Origin: Anaeramoeba flamelloides | Taxonomy: Eukaryota > Metamonada > Anaeramoebidae | Reading direction: 5' to 3' | Length of the DNA stretch: 64,000 nucleotides | NCBI GenBank assembly: GCA_027625915.1 | Contig: JANTQA010000070.1 | Coordinates: 1,803,001-1,867,000, forward strand | Shown: piece by piece, positions 1-13,100 of the stretch | How positions within the stretch are numbered: the first letter of the stretch is position 1 | Layout of the letters: each line of letters opens with the position of its first letter | The notes under the pieces: model-generated | Told to the model about the DNA's origin: nothing | The model's database searches: none | Seen by the model: the letters and a program-made list of their open reading frames with translations, nothing else | Position numbers and translations under genes: made by a program

Positions 1-1079
1 TTTTTGCCTAAAATCTTCTACTGTAAAAGAAAAAGATTTTTTTTTGGAGATTTGAGAATTTTATTAATTTTATTCTTTTTCACTTTTGAGAAAAATATTT
101 ATATTCATATATATCTGAAATTATTACTTTCAGCAACCATTCTGATGAATACTATACTAAAAAAATCGGATTCAAAATAGTATCATAACCTTTTCAATAT
201 CCAAGTAATTGAAAAAATAGGTCTAGTCTAATGAGATCCATAATTAAAATATATCTTGTTCATGGAGTGGATAAGGGATAACTTTTATTCCAAAATTTAG
301 TGATATAACAATACTTGAAATTTGAAATCCAAATTAAAGTACTAGATGAAACACTAAATAAATAGATAGCTATAATCATAATAATAATCAAATAATCGAG
401 AAATGTGTTTATTCCATATATATCATCTTGTTTTTTTTTTTTCAAAAAAAATTGATAATTGAATCAAAAGATTCATAAAATTGAATAAATAATAATAATA
501 AAAATAACAATTAGTATTTTTTCAATAATAAAAAAATTAAATTCCATATTTTTATTGAAAAAAGAAAATTATTTGTTCAAAAAAAATATTTTTTTCAGAT
601 AAAAAAAAATGAGAATGAAAAAAATTTTTAGATCATTTAAAACATCAAATCTATCATGAGAACACTTTGAAGGTTTATAAGATAAATAAATTGATTTTCT
701 ATTTTAAATTATGAATATGTCGGAAAAAACATAAAAAGGTTATGACATGTGATACTAAATCAATTGTTTTTTTCTTCAAATAAAAATATTCAGGTTATTT
801 GTTGGAATTGACAAAGTAATTAATAAAAAATATAAATTAATGAAGAGAATAATTTGCATAAATTACCTAAATATATATGGTGAAAAAATTTTAATAGCAA
901 TGGTGGAAAATATTTTTTAGTTTAGTTATTTCCTTTTCTTTTGGATTTAAATTTTATATTTATTTATATAAAAAATATCATTTATTATATATTGTGACCG
1001 AATTGAACTTGAATCTTATGAAAGAGATAAAAAAACATTAAAATTTCTATATCATAAAATATTTAATGTTATTTTATCC
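1..1079. other. AT-rich intergenic, no gene seen
   Basis: This stretch has homopolymer A and T runs and no codon-like structure on either strand. The small open frames are short and low complexity. I see no repeat pair that I could align elsewhere in the window. Confidence 0.6.
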
Positions 1080-1590
1080 CATTTTCCCACTGGCTAAAAT
1101 TTCTTTATATTGAGAAGAAGAGTTACAAAATAAAAAGAACAAGTGGTTACTGGCGAATACTAAGATATTAAAACAAAAAAAGTATGTGTAACTTTAAAAT
1201 AAAAATAAAAAAGCAAAGGCAAAAAATATCAAAGGCTTAAAGTAAATCAGATCAAAATTAAATAAAGAAATTAAAACAATTAAATAACGATCCCCAAATG
1301 AATATTCATGATCAATTATCAAATTTAAAATAACCAAAAGTACCATGGCTGTGAATTTGGTGTTCTTAATTAAAGATAGCTTTAGTTTTTTTAATTTTTT
1401 CACAATTGCTTTTTATAAACCCTTTTTAAATTTATTTTATTTTTTTTTCTTTTTCTTTATAATTAATTGTTTTTGCTTTTTGACCATTATAAGAAAAATT
1501 ATGTATACCCTTCTCAAATATAATTGTGAAATCTATAATTTTATGCTTAAATTCTCTTATAAAAATTTAAGAAAAAGGAAATCTATTGTG
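1080..1590 (+). repeat. Dispersed repeat Rep-8, copy a
   Basis: About 500 bp align in the same orientation with 44950-45480. Shared landmarks include TTCTTTATATTG, GAGAAGAGTTACAAA versus GGAGAGTTACAAA, and CATTCATGATCAATTATCAAA versus the same string at 45180. No terminal inverted repeats and no reading frame were recognised, so the class is unknown. The two copies are diverged by many small indels, which suggests an old repeat. Confidence 0.6.
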
Positions 1591-2056
1591 TAATTTACAC
1601 CTTTTCAATAATAATAATAATAATAAAAGACAATTTTAAAATAGAAAATCGATTTTTATGTCTTATAAATTCTCACGGTCGTGTTGGAGTGGCTCTAATA
1701 GAATATATGAGGTTTTTTATTAATAAAAAAATTTGATTTTAGAGAAATACCAATATTTTATTTTTTTTTTATTAAAAAAACTTTGAAAAAAAAAAAAAAA
1801 AATTTAAAAAAAATATTAAAGCTGTATTGAAATGGAAAAGGATTTATATTTATCAGCATAGTAAAAAGATATTTGACAAATCTGAGATGTATTGAGGAAG
1901 TGAACACAATAATACTTTAAAAGAATCAAAGTAAATTATGAGTAGAAATTGTTTATATTTGGAAGAGATTGACTTTGTTTTATTTTAAGATAAGATCTAC
2001 TCACAAAAAAAAAAAAAAAAAAAAAAAAAAGAAATAGCATAATTGCTAATTGAATA
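1591..2056. other. 3' flank of the Raptor gene
   Basis: This is downstream (minus strand) of the Raptor stop codon. It holds long A and T homopolymers, including an A-run at about 2006-2030, and nothing else recognisable. It probably contains the 3' UTR. Confidence 0.4.
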
Positions 2057-3237
2057 TTATTTTTTTTTAAAAAGGTCAATTGGCGAAAATACAGATGTGT
2101 TTAAATCTGTACCAACGCACAACAAAGGTCTATAGGGATGGAATTTCACTGAATGTACCAACCCCATTTTGGCGGAATTTAATTCTTTCCATCTTTTACC
2201 ATTTGAAATTAATTGCCCGTCAAGGTCATAAACGTTGACAAAATGCGATTTGGATCCTGTAGCGATAAATGGCCCCATGTTATGTACATCCATTGTGGTC
2301 ATAATTTCCTTTGTAGTTGTAGACAATGACCAAATTGGCGAATGATTCCGGGTATCCCATAATCTGATTCCGCCATCTTCAGATCCTGAAATGAGTTGGC
2401 CTTTATTTTTCTTTTGGGTGCATACATTAATTATGGGGGAATCGTGAACTAAGAATTTCATTATTAAACCAGAATTATTTTTATCTCTAGTATCATAGAG
2501 CAAGACTGACCCATCTGAGGCCCCAGCGTACAACACCGAGTTTTGGCTTGATTTAATACTTGTGATTGGGTGGCGGCGGCTAGTTGAGAAATGCAATTTA
2601 ATTCTTTCATATTCTGCGTCCCAAATTTTGATCACTCTCGAGGACCCACCCGAGGCGATTATTTCGCCCTTATCTTGATTCCATTCAACAACCATGCCAT
2701 ATCCAGATTTTTGCTTTTTACGTAATTCCAATTCTGGCAACGCCAGCCAATTGGAAGCCAGTTCTGGTTCATTGGGGCTCGGGTACGGCACTGTTAAATT
2801 ATTAAAGCCCATTTTGGATTTGTATAGCGAATTGTATTTGGAAAAGGTCGAATCGGTATTATTTAAAAGTGTTGAAAAGGAAGTTGTTCCAATAAAGAAA
2901 TGCTTATTTTCTTTTTTTTTCCCCGTGATGTTTTTCCAAATTCTTATTGAGCCATCATCACTACCGATCATTAACAGTGCATCGTTTTCATCATTGATTA
3001 AAGACAGTGAACTAATATTTTTATTGTTGGAATTGCCATTTTCGAAGCTATTGATTATTTCACTTGGCTGTTTGGACCAATTTACTAAATAAACCTTTTG
3101 ATACCCATCAGTGGCGATATAATAACTTTCAAATGGATGGAAAATGATGTTCGTTAAAGGCTTTGTCAATGAAGAATCTAAAACAGAAATTTGCTCTTCA
3201 ATTCTTAATTTGCTTAGATCAATATCATTATTGCCAC

Positions 3238-3278
<41 letters not shown>

Positions 3279-6200
3279 TTATTATTATTATTATTATTCT
3301 TACTCTTATTATTATTCTTATCACTATTACCATTCTTTGGATTATTTTTATTGTTATCATTATTATTGCGATTCGAAAATAATATTTTTGAATGCATTTT
3401 GGTTTTATTGATTAGTCTTTTTCTCCATTTTTTTTTGTAATAATGCAAATGAACGCTTGTCTTTTTTTTAGAATTTAATTGATTTTGATTTAATTCTTTT
3501 GAATTTAGATCTAATGACAAATGATTAAAAATCCTTCCTTGGTAATTAAAGGAATTATAAGAGCCAAAATTCGATAAATTTTTATTCATCAAATTATTTG
3601 ATTGGAATTGTGATTTCCTGCCAGTACCACTATTAAAATTCTTTTTATTTTGATGTAGGCCACCATTATTTGTCGATTTGGGAAATTGGTTGATACCCTC
3701 TTCGTCTTTAATATATATTAATGGTTTTAAAAAATAACTGACGCACCAATCAAATAAATGGGATTTTGCTTTTTTAAAAATTTGTTTTAAAAACTCTTCT
3801 TTTTCTAATTTTAATTCCTCTTTTTCGATTTTTTGGGTTTCATTGACACTCATATCAAAAGAATGGGATTTCTCAGTTAATTTTCCATGGTTGTTTATCA
3901 GTTTTACTTTGTTTTTATTAATAATTTTTACTTGATCAAAATTTTTTTTTTTTTCTGTTTTTTGATCATTCGAATTAAAACCTTTGTTTTTTTTTGTCGT
4001 TGCAACCGGTGTTTTTGGCCTTTTAATTCTTTTACTTGGGCTAGTCTCTAAATTTGTTTTTTTTGAATTATTTTTAATTTTATTAATCTCCCCGTCTGAT
4101 AAATTACCTTCTTCTTCTTTCTTCTTCTTCTTCTTTTCCTTCTTTTTGCTATTTTTCTTTTTGATATTGTCATTGTCATCATTAATGTTATTTAGGTTTA
4201 GTATTTTATATTTATAATCAATTTCTCTTAATTTCTTTTTTTTTTCACATTGTTTCCAAAATTGTATAAATTCTCCAATAAATTCAATTGCTAAATTTTT
4301 AATTAAAGGATAAGGATCTTTGGAAAATTTTATTAAACAATCCCATAGATAATAAGCCACGGTATTATCATGATCATTAATAATATTTGAATTATCTATT
4401 TTATATTTTGAATCTAAATTATCTGAGTTTAAAAATAGATTATCTGATGGGTCTTCAGAATTTAAAAACGAAGAAGAATTACTTTCTTCATCATTTTTAA
4501 ATAGGATTCTTTTAGTATTATTCTTATTCTTATTATTCTTATTATTAGTATTATTATTATTATTATTATTAGTGGTGGTGGTATCATTATTAATAGCTAA
4601 AAATGATTTTTTTTGTTTATTAACTTTTGAAGGTGATCTTAATTTCGAAAATAATCTGGGATTATTTCCCATTGAATTAACACTTGTAAGTTTATTTTTT
4701 TTAATATTATTTGATTGTTTATTCGTTATAATATCTTGAGTATCAAATGAACGACTTGCCAAACTATTTTTTTGAATTTTTTTATTTTTTTTTTTTTTTT
4801 TTTCTGTTTTGGAATAATTTTTTGAAAATAAATTCTCTTCAAAGTTGTCAATATTTTTTTTAAAATTCGGTGTAGTTTTTTGTCTTGAAATTTTTCTTTT
4901 ATTTAATTTAATTTTTTTATGATTTTTTAATTTATATTTTTCAAATTCTTTTGAATTGAATATTTTTTGATTTTTAATTCCATAATTTGGCATTTGCTTA
5001 ACACTTTTTTTAACCTTTTTATAATATAACACAATCATTTTAATAGCAGTTAATAAGCATTCATGTCTAACCAAAGGGCTTGCATCAAGGGCAGAACCAA
5101 TTAAAGCCAGGGCTATTTTCATTTCACAATTAATATTTTCTGTGCTTTTTTTCGTGTTGCCCTTTGATCCACTTAAAAATGTTGATAATGCATAAATTGC
5201 GGATGCCCGCACCTCCGGTACATTATCGTTTAATAGCTGTGTTAAGATTTTATCTGCACCTTCTCTAATTGCAGAAGTTTTGCCCTTTTCAAAATCTTCC
5301 CAATACTTTGCCAGGCATAGGCAAATCCATCTTCGGACATTCGGATCTTGATCTTCCAATCGAGATAAACATATTTGCAAAATATTTGATCGATGACAAA
5401 CTAGCTTGGCCTGTGGGAAATCTGACTGGATGATCGACAGCGCAAATGCAGATAAGGAATACTGATCTTGATCAACTGTTGGAGAAGATAGTATATTAAT
5501 AAAATACAGGTTTGAATTGTCCTTTGTTAAACTTGCCTGGCAGGTCCGTTCAAATGCTAAAACCTTTGCCCAAATGAAGACTAAAACCGAGCGTAATTCG
5601 GTTGCAGGGGATTTTAATAATCGCAAAATATATGGGAAAATGCCCACCGATAGGGCCTTATTGACTGCCCAGGGGCCTAAATCTAAAAACCTTGCCAATA
5701 ATACTAATGCTCTTTTACGATGAGATTGGGATAATAATACTTGCAAAATTATTGGCAATTGTCCGATCCCAATTTTTTGGTTCCTGCCAGAATCTAACCA
5801 AACCTGAAAGCTTGTCAATTGATCATTAAAAAAAGAGATTTCTCTAAAATTCGCTACTTTGAAAAATCTTTTTTTAATATTTTTTCTTGGATCATTATTA
5901 TTGTTGCTGCCCCTGTTGTTATTTTTATTGTTATTTTGTGATGTATTATTGCCTTTGTTATTATTATTATTGCCACGGGAATATTCGCTATTATTATTAT
6001 TGCCACCATGGCTGCCACGATTATTTTTGGAATTATTAACCTGATTCGATTTATGGAATGGAATTTTCATGGATTGCTTCATAATATTTGAATTCATTTG
6101 GCCACCTAAGGTATTATCTAAATTGTATTCATTAGAGCTTAATTGTGACAAACAAGAGTCAACAACATAATCCCAACTATTCCATAAATCATGTTTATAA

Positions 6201-7153
6201 GTTTCAGGGATTAATGGAATTGTGAATGGTGTACAGTTATAAGATTTCATTACCCTTTCAGCTAATAAAAAGTTTCGAAACAATGAGGCGATCATCAAAT
6301 CTTGCCGATACAATTTCTGGAAATAATCATTTGATAACGTATTCCAAGCAATGGTGTCTGTAATTGAAGTGAAAATCCAATTTAGTTCGCCCAATAAAGA
6401 GGATCGATCACTTAACTTTCCAGGGATATTTTCAAGCATTTCTAAATCAATTTTTTGTAATAGCGTATTGGAACTAAACTTTGAGCATACATGCCATCTT
6501 AAGGCTATTTTAATTGGCGTTGTTAAACACGATGTAAATAAATCTGCAGGCATGTTTGAATCAGTTGGTAAATTCTCATAGGCGGAACATGAAAATAAAA
6601 CTATCGTCTCAAGAGTCATGGATTTTGTTGTCTCGTCCAAAATTACAGAAATTTTCTCCTTTTTGTCGGCCTTTTTGTTTTTTGTTTTAATGAAATTGTC
6701 AGCCAAAATTCCTGCAGACGAACAATCAAAAACATAAATAGAGGGCGAGCCGATCCATGACCTCAATTCTCGGATTGTGCTTGGAATGTACTGTGTATAA
6801 TCGTCATTAAACACCCATATTTCGGTTTTTGTTGGCTTTGGTACGCCATGCCCATTATAATAAAATAATACCCTTTCGTGAATACCATATTTTCTTGCTT
6901 GCTGGCATACCCTTTTGAGTTCTTCAAATGGCGGATCAAGGCATTGCTTATACCTTGCCCTTGGCTCAAATTTTACAAATTGTAATTGCAAATTTCTTCC
7001 AATCAAAATCATCGCCTTGTCCTTAGTATATTTCCTTGGATCAACCCAACATTCGAGATGACAACATGGATCAGGTTTTATAACATTTGGTGGTTCGATT
7101 CCAATGTTTAAACATGTTACTAAAATTCCAATGACAGTTCTCGTCTTTTTTAA

Positions 7154-7184
<31 letters not shown>

Positions 7185-10100
7185 ATTAATTTTTAATTCA
7201 TTGGATATTATTAATTTTTGAATATTGGAAAAAGGAAAATTTTTTAATTATTTTTGATGTCAAAATGAATAACTTTTATGGTGGTATTCATTAGTGAAAT
7301 TTGGACTATTCTAATGATTTAGAATATTAAATATATCCAGGGTGTCAGTTATTTATTATTTTATTTTGAGTATTAAATAAGTTTATCATTTTAGAAATCC
7401 ATTAGGAAATTTTCAGAAAAAAGTAATAATAAAAAAAAAATTAATTTACCATTTGAGAAAAAAAAGTTTAAAACGATTTTTAATAGAAACTGAAAATGAA
7501 AAACTAAAATCATTTAATAAAAGAAAAAATAAATGATTAAAGCGAAAATAGAAGAATTAAAGACAAAAAAAGTTTTTCTAATACTATCTTTTAGTAAGAG
7601 TTTTTATTTGGTTGATCTATTATTAAAAATTTCTTGAAATATAGGACAGTTTATGAGATATCCAAAAAATCACACTATGGTATTTCGTTAAAAAAAGTAG
7701 ATTTAAATTATATTTGTTGATCCAATTGATATATAATATAATAAATTATCATTTGTAGTTAATTTGTTACTTCTTTTAATTGATTTTACTTTCTGTTTTC
7801 AGTCTGGTTTCCAATTAAAAATTGTGTTGAACTTTTTTTCCTGTTTTGCTTTTTTTTATCAAATGGTTATCGAAATATAAAATCGATTTTAAAAAGAAAT
7901 CAGTCAAATTCAGAACCTCAGCAAAAGGATTTAAGGCAACTTATTTTTTTTTCATTACTCCACTTTTGAAATATTTGTTTTTTACAACTAATTTTAATTT
8001 GACTGGTTAAGGGATTGAAATCACCATAGATCAGTATATAATCAAATATGTTGTTATTGGGTGTAAATGATATTAGTGCTACATGGTTCACAAGGCTCTA
8101 AAAAATCTATTATAATTATTATTGCACAATAAATTATTAGATTTTTAACTAAATGATCACTATTAAAAATTTTGATTTTGGAAATTATTTTTTTTAATTC
8201 CTTTTCCAAAAACTTAAAATAGAAACCCAAAATAATAGTTTGACAATATTTAATAATTCATATTTACAACCTTCAAAAAGTAACTTATTTTTTTAATTTT
8301 TTAATTTCAAAGGTTAACTCAATAATCAACAACACAAAAACCCAGAAACTGATTAGTTTTGTTTCTTTTTTATAAAGCTAATTGTAACTTCAATATCTTT
8401 CTAATATTTGCAAAATAATTTGTCAAAAGAATCTATTCGTTAATTATTCAATTTTTTAAAATAATCGAATTTTTTTAGCTATTAATCTACATTTCGCCAT
8501 AAATTTAAGAAAGATATTTCGTAACTTTGGAGTCTGAATATTGATAATTCAACCTTAAAATTTGTGTCTAAATGTAGGTTTTTTTGTGAAATTTGTTGAA
8601 GTTTTTTACTAATACAATGATCATTTTTAATTGATGGAATTGACAAATAGTACTTTACTAATCGTTTTTTTAGAGACATTTGAAACCATGGCACATCAAT
8701 GTGATTTACACTCAATAGCAACATACTTTGATCTTAAACTTCTCCTTGGTAGAAATGAATCTCGTATAGAAAAAATAATATTTTGTGATCTTTCGAATTT
8801 TTTTTACAATAGGGTATTTATTCCAAAAAATGGTTTTAATTTTTTCAATTTTTTAATTTTTTTTTTTTTTCTATTTCTTGTTTTTTTCTTTTTCTTTTTC
8901 TTTTTCTTTTTCTTTTTCTTTTTCTTTTTCTTTATCTTTTTTATTCTTTTTTTTTGTTTGATTTCTTTTTTTTCTTTTTATTTCTTTCTTTTGGACAAGT
9001 TCGAAAAAAAAAAGATCTTAGAAAATACCAATAATCACTAAGAAAATTGAGGTTATGTAATTTCTTTAAAAAGTGCATATATTTATAATCAAAAAACTTT
9101 CTTGTGAACCTTTTTTCATTGAAAGTTTAGTAATAAAAGTTCGTAATGCTCATTTCAAAAATTGTGATTTAATACGTTTTTTTAGTTTTTGGTTTTATTA
9201 TTTTTAATTTTTTAAATATCAAGATTTTTATATGTTTAGAATGATTAAAATGTGAATTACAAATTTGATTTAGTTATTAGTTTTTATTGAATATTAAAAG
9301 AATATCGTTTTTTTTTTATTTCAAGTGACTCATAATTTTTGAAATAGAGTTTATTTTGAAATATACAGCTATTTTAAAAATGTGAGTACTTTTTTTTTTT
9401 TGAAAAGTTTGAATTTTAGCTTTCGAAAATTATTCTTTTTTAATAAAGCGAGGATCAATCTTAAACGTGGTGTAGAGGCTGGAGTCTGCAAGAAAACAAC
9501 TTTTTTTTTTAAAAAAAAACACACTTTATTAAAACAGAAAACTTTAAAAAAGTTTTAATTCTGACGATCGCTTCAAAAAAAAAAAAGTATTATCACTTTT
9601 TTAAAATAGCTGTAGTAATTAATTATTTTTTTCAATTAGAACTGGTATTTTTCTTGGTTTTATATTAACAATTTAATAATAAAGCTATTTGAAAAGAGAA
9701 TATTTTATGAAATAAAAAAAAATTGACAATACTTTTTTAGAAATGCCTTTATTTATTTTAAATAAACATTACTTTCAATCTAAATATCTGGAAATTTGAA
9801 AAAAAAACTTAAATTCAATTTTTTTGATCAATTGAAAATATTAGTAAAAATTGGAATGTATATTCCCAAATGTTAAAGATAAATATATAAATTATCGAGT
9901 AACTATCAACTGCTCTAATTGTGGGTATTGATTAAATATTCTAAATCTATCAAATAGAATCCCTTTGGTAGATGTAAAAATCAAAAAAATCCCAAATCTG
10001 ACAAATTAATAGAAAAAATGAAAATGAAATAAACAAAATCTAACTTTGATATTAAAATTTAAAATCAGAATCATTTTTGTCAATTTAAAATATTTGGATG

Positions 10101-13100
10101 AATTTTATTTTAAGAAGGGTGTTTGATTATTTGAATTTACATTAATTTTTAAATGATAAAACAAAATTTTATTCTTTTTTTTTTTTATTTTTTTATTTAA
10201 GGGAGGAGTTAAAAACCCCTCTTATTTGCTGTTAGGTTTTTTTTAATTCGAGAAATAAAAAGAAAATTTTTGAAATTTTCTTTTAATTTCTAAAATTAAA
10301 AAAAACCTGGGCACTCTACGGCACTCTACGGCACTTCCTAAATTCCTAAATTTTTATTTAGGAATTTTATTAAAGACTCAAAAATTCGTCTATTACCCAC
10401 TAAGGTCAAATAAGCACGTTGAATTTTTTTTTGTAATAATATTAGAAATATTATTATTTTTTAATATATTAGATATATTAATTTTTTTTTAATTCAGATA
10501 TCCAGATTTTGCGATTATTTTCATAGGCTGGGCAATTCCATAAAAAATGATCTAAATCTTCAATGATATCTAAATTGTTTATTTTTTTACATAATTCACA
10601 ATATTTTGATTTATTTTTATTCATAACATAAGAATACCTGTTAAGGTAATTTGTAAAATTTCTGAGTTTTAAAATTGAAGTTAAAAAATTTGATTCTTGA
10701 ACAAAATTTTGATAATAAAAGTTTAGAAATTAGGCAAACGCCATCAAGTGCCGTAGAGTGTAGTCAAGTGCCCTCCCTCCCCCCCCCCCCCCTTTTTTTT
10801 TAATTCTTATTTTGTTTCGAAATTCTATTGATTTTTTAATCAAAACAAAAATTAAAAAAAACCGAACAACACAGTAAAAAAGTAATTTTCTCGCTTCAAA
10901 AATAAATTAAAAAAATAAAAGAATTTACATTAACTTAAGGAAGTAAGTACATTTTTCAAATTTTGAGTACCATCAGTTATATGCGAAAGTGAATGATTCA
11001 AATCAAATTTTTAACTAAATATATTGATATTTAAATAAATAAAGGAGTATCAAATATCCTAGAATAATATATTTTCATACCAACTAAATAATGAAATTCA
11101 AAAAAATGAAAAAATTGTAAAAAGAAAAAATAAATAAAAATCATTTATTTCTTGATCTTATCTGTAACATTTGATACAATTACTTATTCTTAATTTGGTT
11201 TTGTTTTTAATTCTTCATGGAAATACTTTTGTTTGTAAAATTTTTGAGAAAGAAATTACTTTTTTATTTCTATAGAATATCCAAAATGAATTTAAAAATC
11301 CTATTTTCATTTAATTCATCTAATTCTTGATTGGGTTCAGAAAATAGGAAATTTATTAAATTCATTCTTCAGAAATAAAGATTTATTGGACAAATTTGTT
11401 TGATTTTGAAATTATTTATTTTCCATTAAAATGAGAACTAAAAATAATTCTGAATCTTGATTGAAATTTTTTCTAAATTTTTCTTTTATTTTGGGTTGAA
11501 TCTTTTGTAACTGTTTTTTTGATTCAGAGAATCCAACCCTTTATTTTAATTTTTGAAATAGTATTCTTTATTTTGGTTTGGTTTGATAAAAATATTTGAA
11601 AAAAGAATAATGAAAGCAAATTTGTAAAAAAATGTTTTGTAAAATAATAATAAATAGCAATGATGCGAGAAATTCAAGGTTATAAATTGTTTGGGTTAAT
11701 TCAAATTAAGAATTTAAATAAAACAAATCTTCTAAAATAAGCTTTTCTCAATTATTTTTTCTTCATTTTTGATTTCAACAAATTTATTTGGAAAGTTGAT
11801 CTTTTGTATTTGGCTTCTAAAAAAGAAAAGATTTGTTTCAAATGCAAACCTTGACAGGTCTATTTTTTTGGTTTACTGTTAGATTAATTTCACTCATTCG
11901 TATAAACTCATTTCTAGATCCAAAACCAAATTTAATAAAACCAAAAATTTAATCAAAAAAAAAATTCAAAAAATTGAAAAATTAAAAATTCAATTCTGAA
12001 TTACTTTGTTTCGTTTTCTTTTCACAAATAGAGCTGCAAATGATGTTTTGGTTTCAAAGTTTCAATATCTGGTGGCACTCAAAAAAATATTTTTCAATAA
12101 GGTTTACACAATTAAAATTTTCAAAATGGTAAAATGTACTTACTCCCTTAAGGGATTAGTCTCTATTATTAATTTTTTTTTGACCAATTTCTAAATAAGG
12201 ATTTATTATCAAGAAAATTGTTTAATATTGAAAATAAATAGGGGTTTTCAAATCTAAGTAATTAGCAAAAAATTTTCTTAATCTCTATTAAATTTAGGTA
12301 AAAAAATTTCATAGAGATTAGTCCCTTAAGCAAAACTATTTTATAAAAAAGTTCCGCTAAGTGACTCTATTTGAATCAAAAATATTGATATTATTAATAA
12401 AGAATTATCTAAATAAAATAAAACTCTTGTTTTATGAATTCAAAAAAAATGTAATGATCATAATAGATGTTTTCTAATAAATTTATAATTTATCTAAGGA
12501 ATAATTGAAAAGAATTAGATTTTCATTTTCACTAAGTTTACCAATTAATTTGAAATATTTGGAATTTTTTTCTTTCCTCGTTTACTAAAGCGCCAAAAAT
12601 GATAAATTTAGAAGATTTAATCAATACCCAAATTACAACGGTTAATGATTGCTTGGTAATTAATTTATTTGACTTTAAAATGAGAGTATATTTTTGAATT
12701 TTTGCTCATATTTTTAATTGATCAAAAACAATTAACATTTCGGTGGGTTTTAGGATTCGATGGTAACAGGTTGATTTGATAAATCTCGTTTAAAAAAAAA
12801 TAATTCAGAATTTTGTTCGATTTGCTTTTTAAAAGGATACTTCCGAAAGCAGTTTGAAAAAAGTGTGCCCAAAGGTTTTTTTAATAGAGAACTAAAAATA
12901 TGTCTATTGAAGTTGGGTCAGCAATTTAGAGATATTTTTGAAAACTTTTTTTTCACACTTTTTTAAAATTGCAAATCCAAAATAAGTAAATATTTTTTCT
13001 TTAATTTAACTTGTAGATAGATCAAGACTCAAGTAGTTTATTATGAAACAACATTGATCGCTTTTCTAGTGAATCAGGATTTTTGGTCATATGTATTCCT

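Noticed and set aside
3144-3440. Poly-Leu and poly-Tyr frames on the plus strand
   Set aside because: Antisense shadows of the Asn repeats in Raptor.
7010-7012. ATG at 7012 as the Raptor start
   Set aside because: Forty-four upstream in-frame codons encode the conserved start of the Raptor N-terminal domain, and a matching first exon exists at 13.6-13.7 kb.
8631-9041. 136-codon plus-strand frame
   Set aside because: Half Rep-1 sequence and half poly-Phe from the (CTTTTT)n microsatellite, within an intron.
9440-9495. Possible minus-strand exon after TTTCTTGCAG
   Set aside because: The site looks like an acceptor, but the sequence lies inside MITE Rep-10 and does not fit the Raptor alignment.
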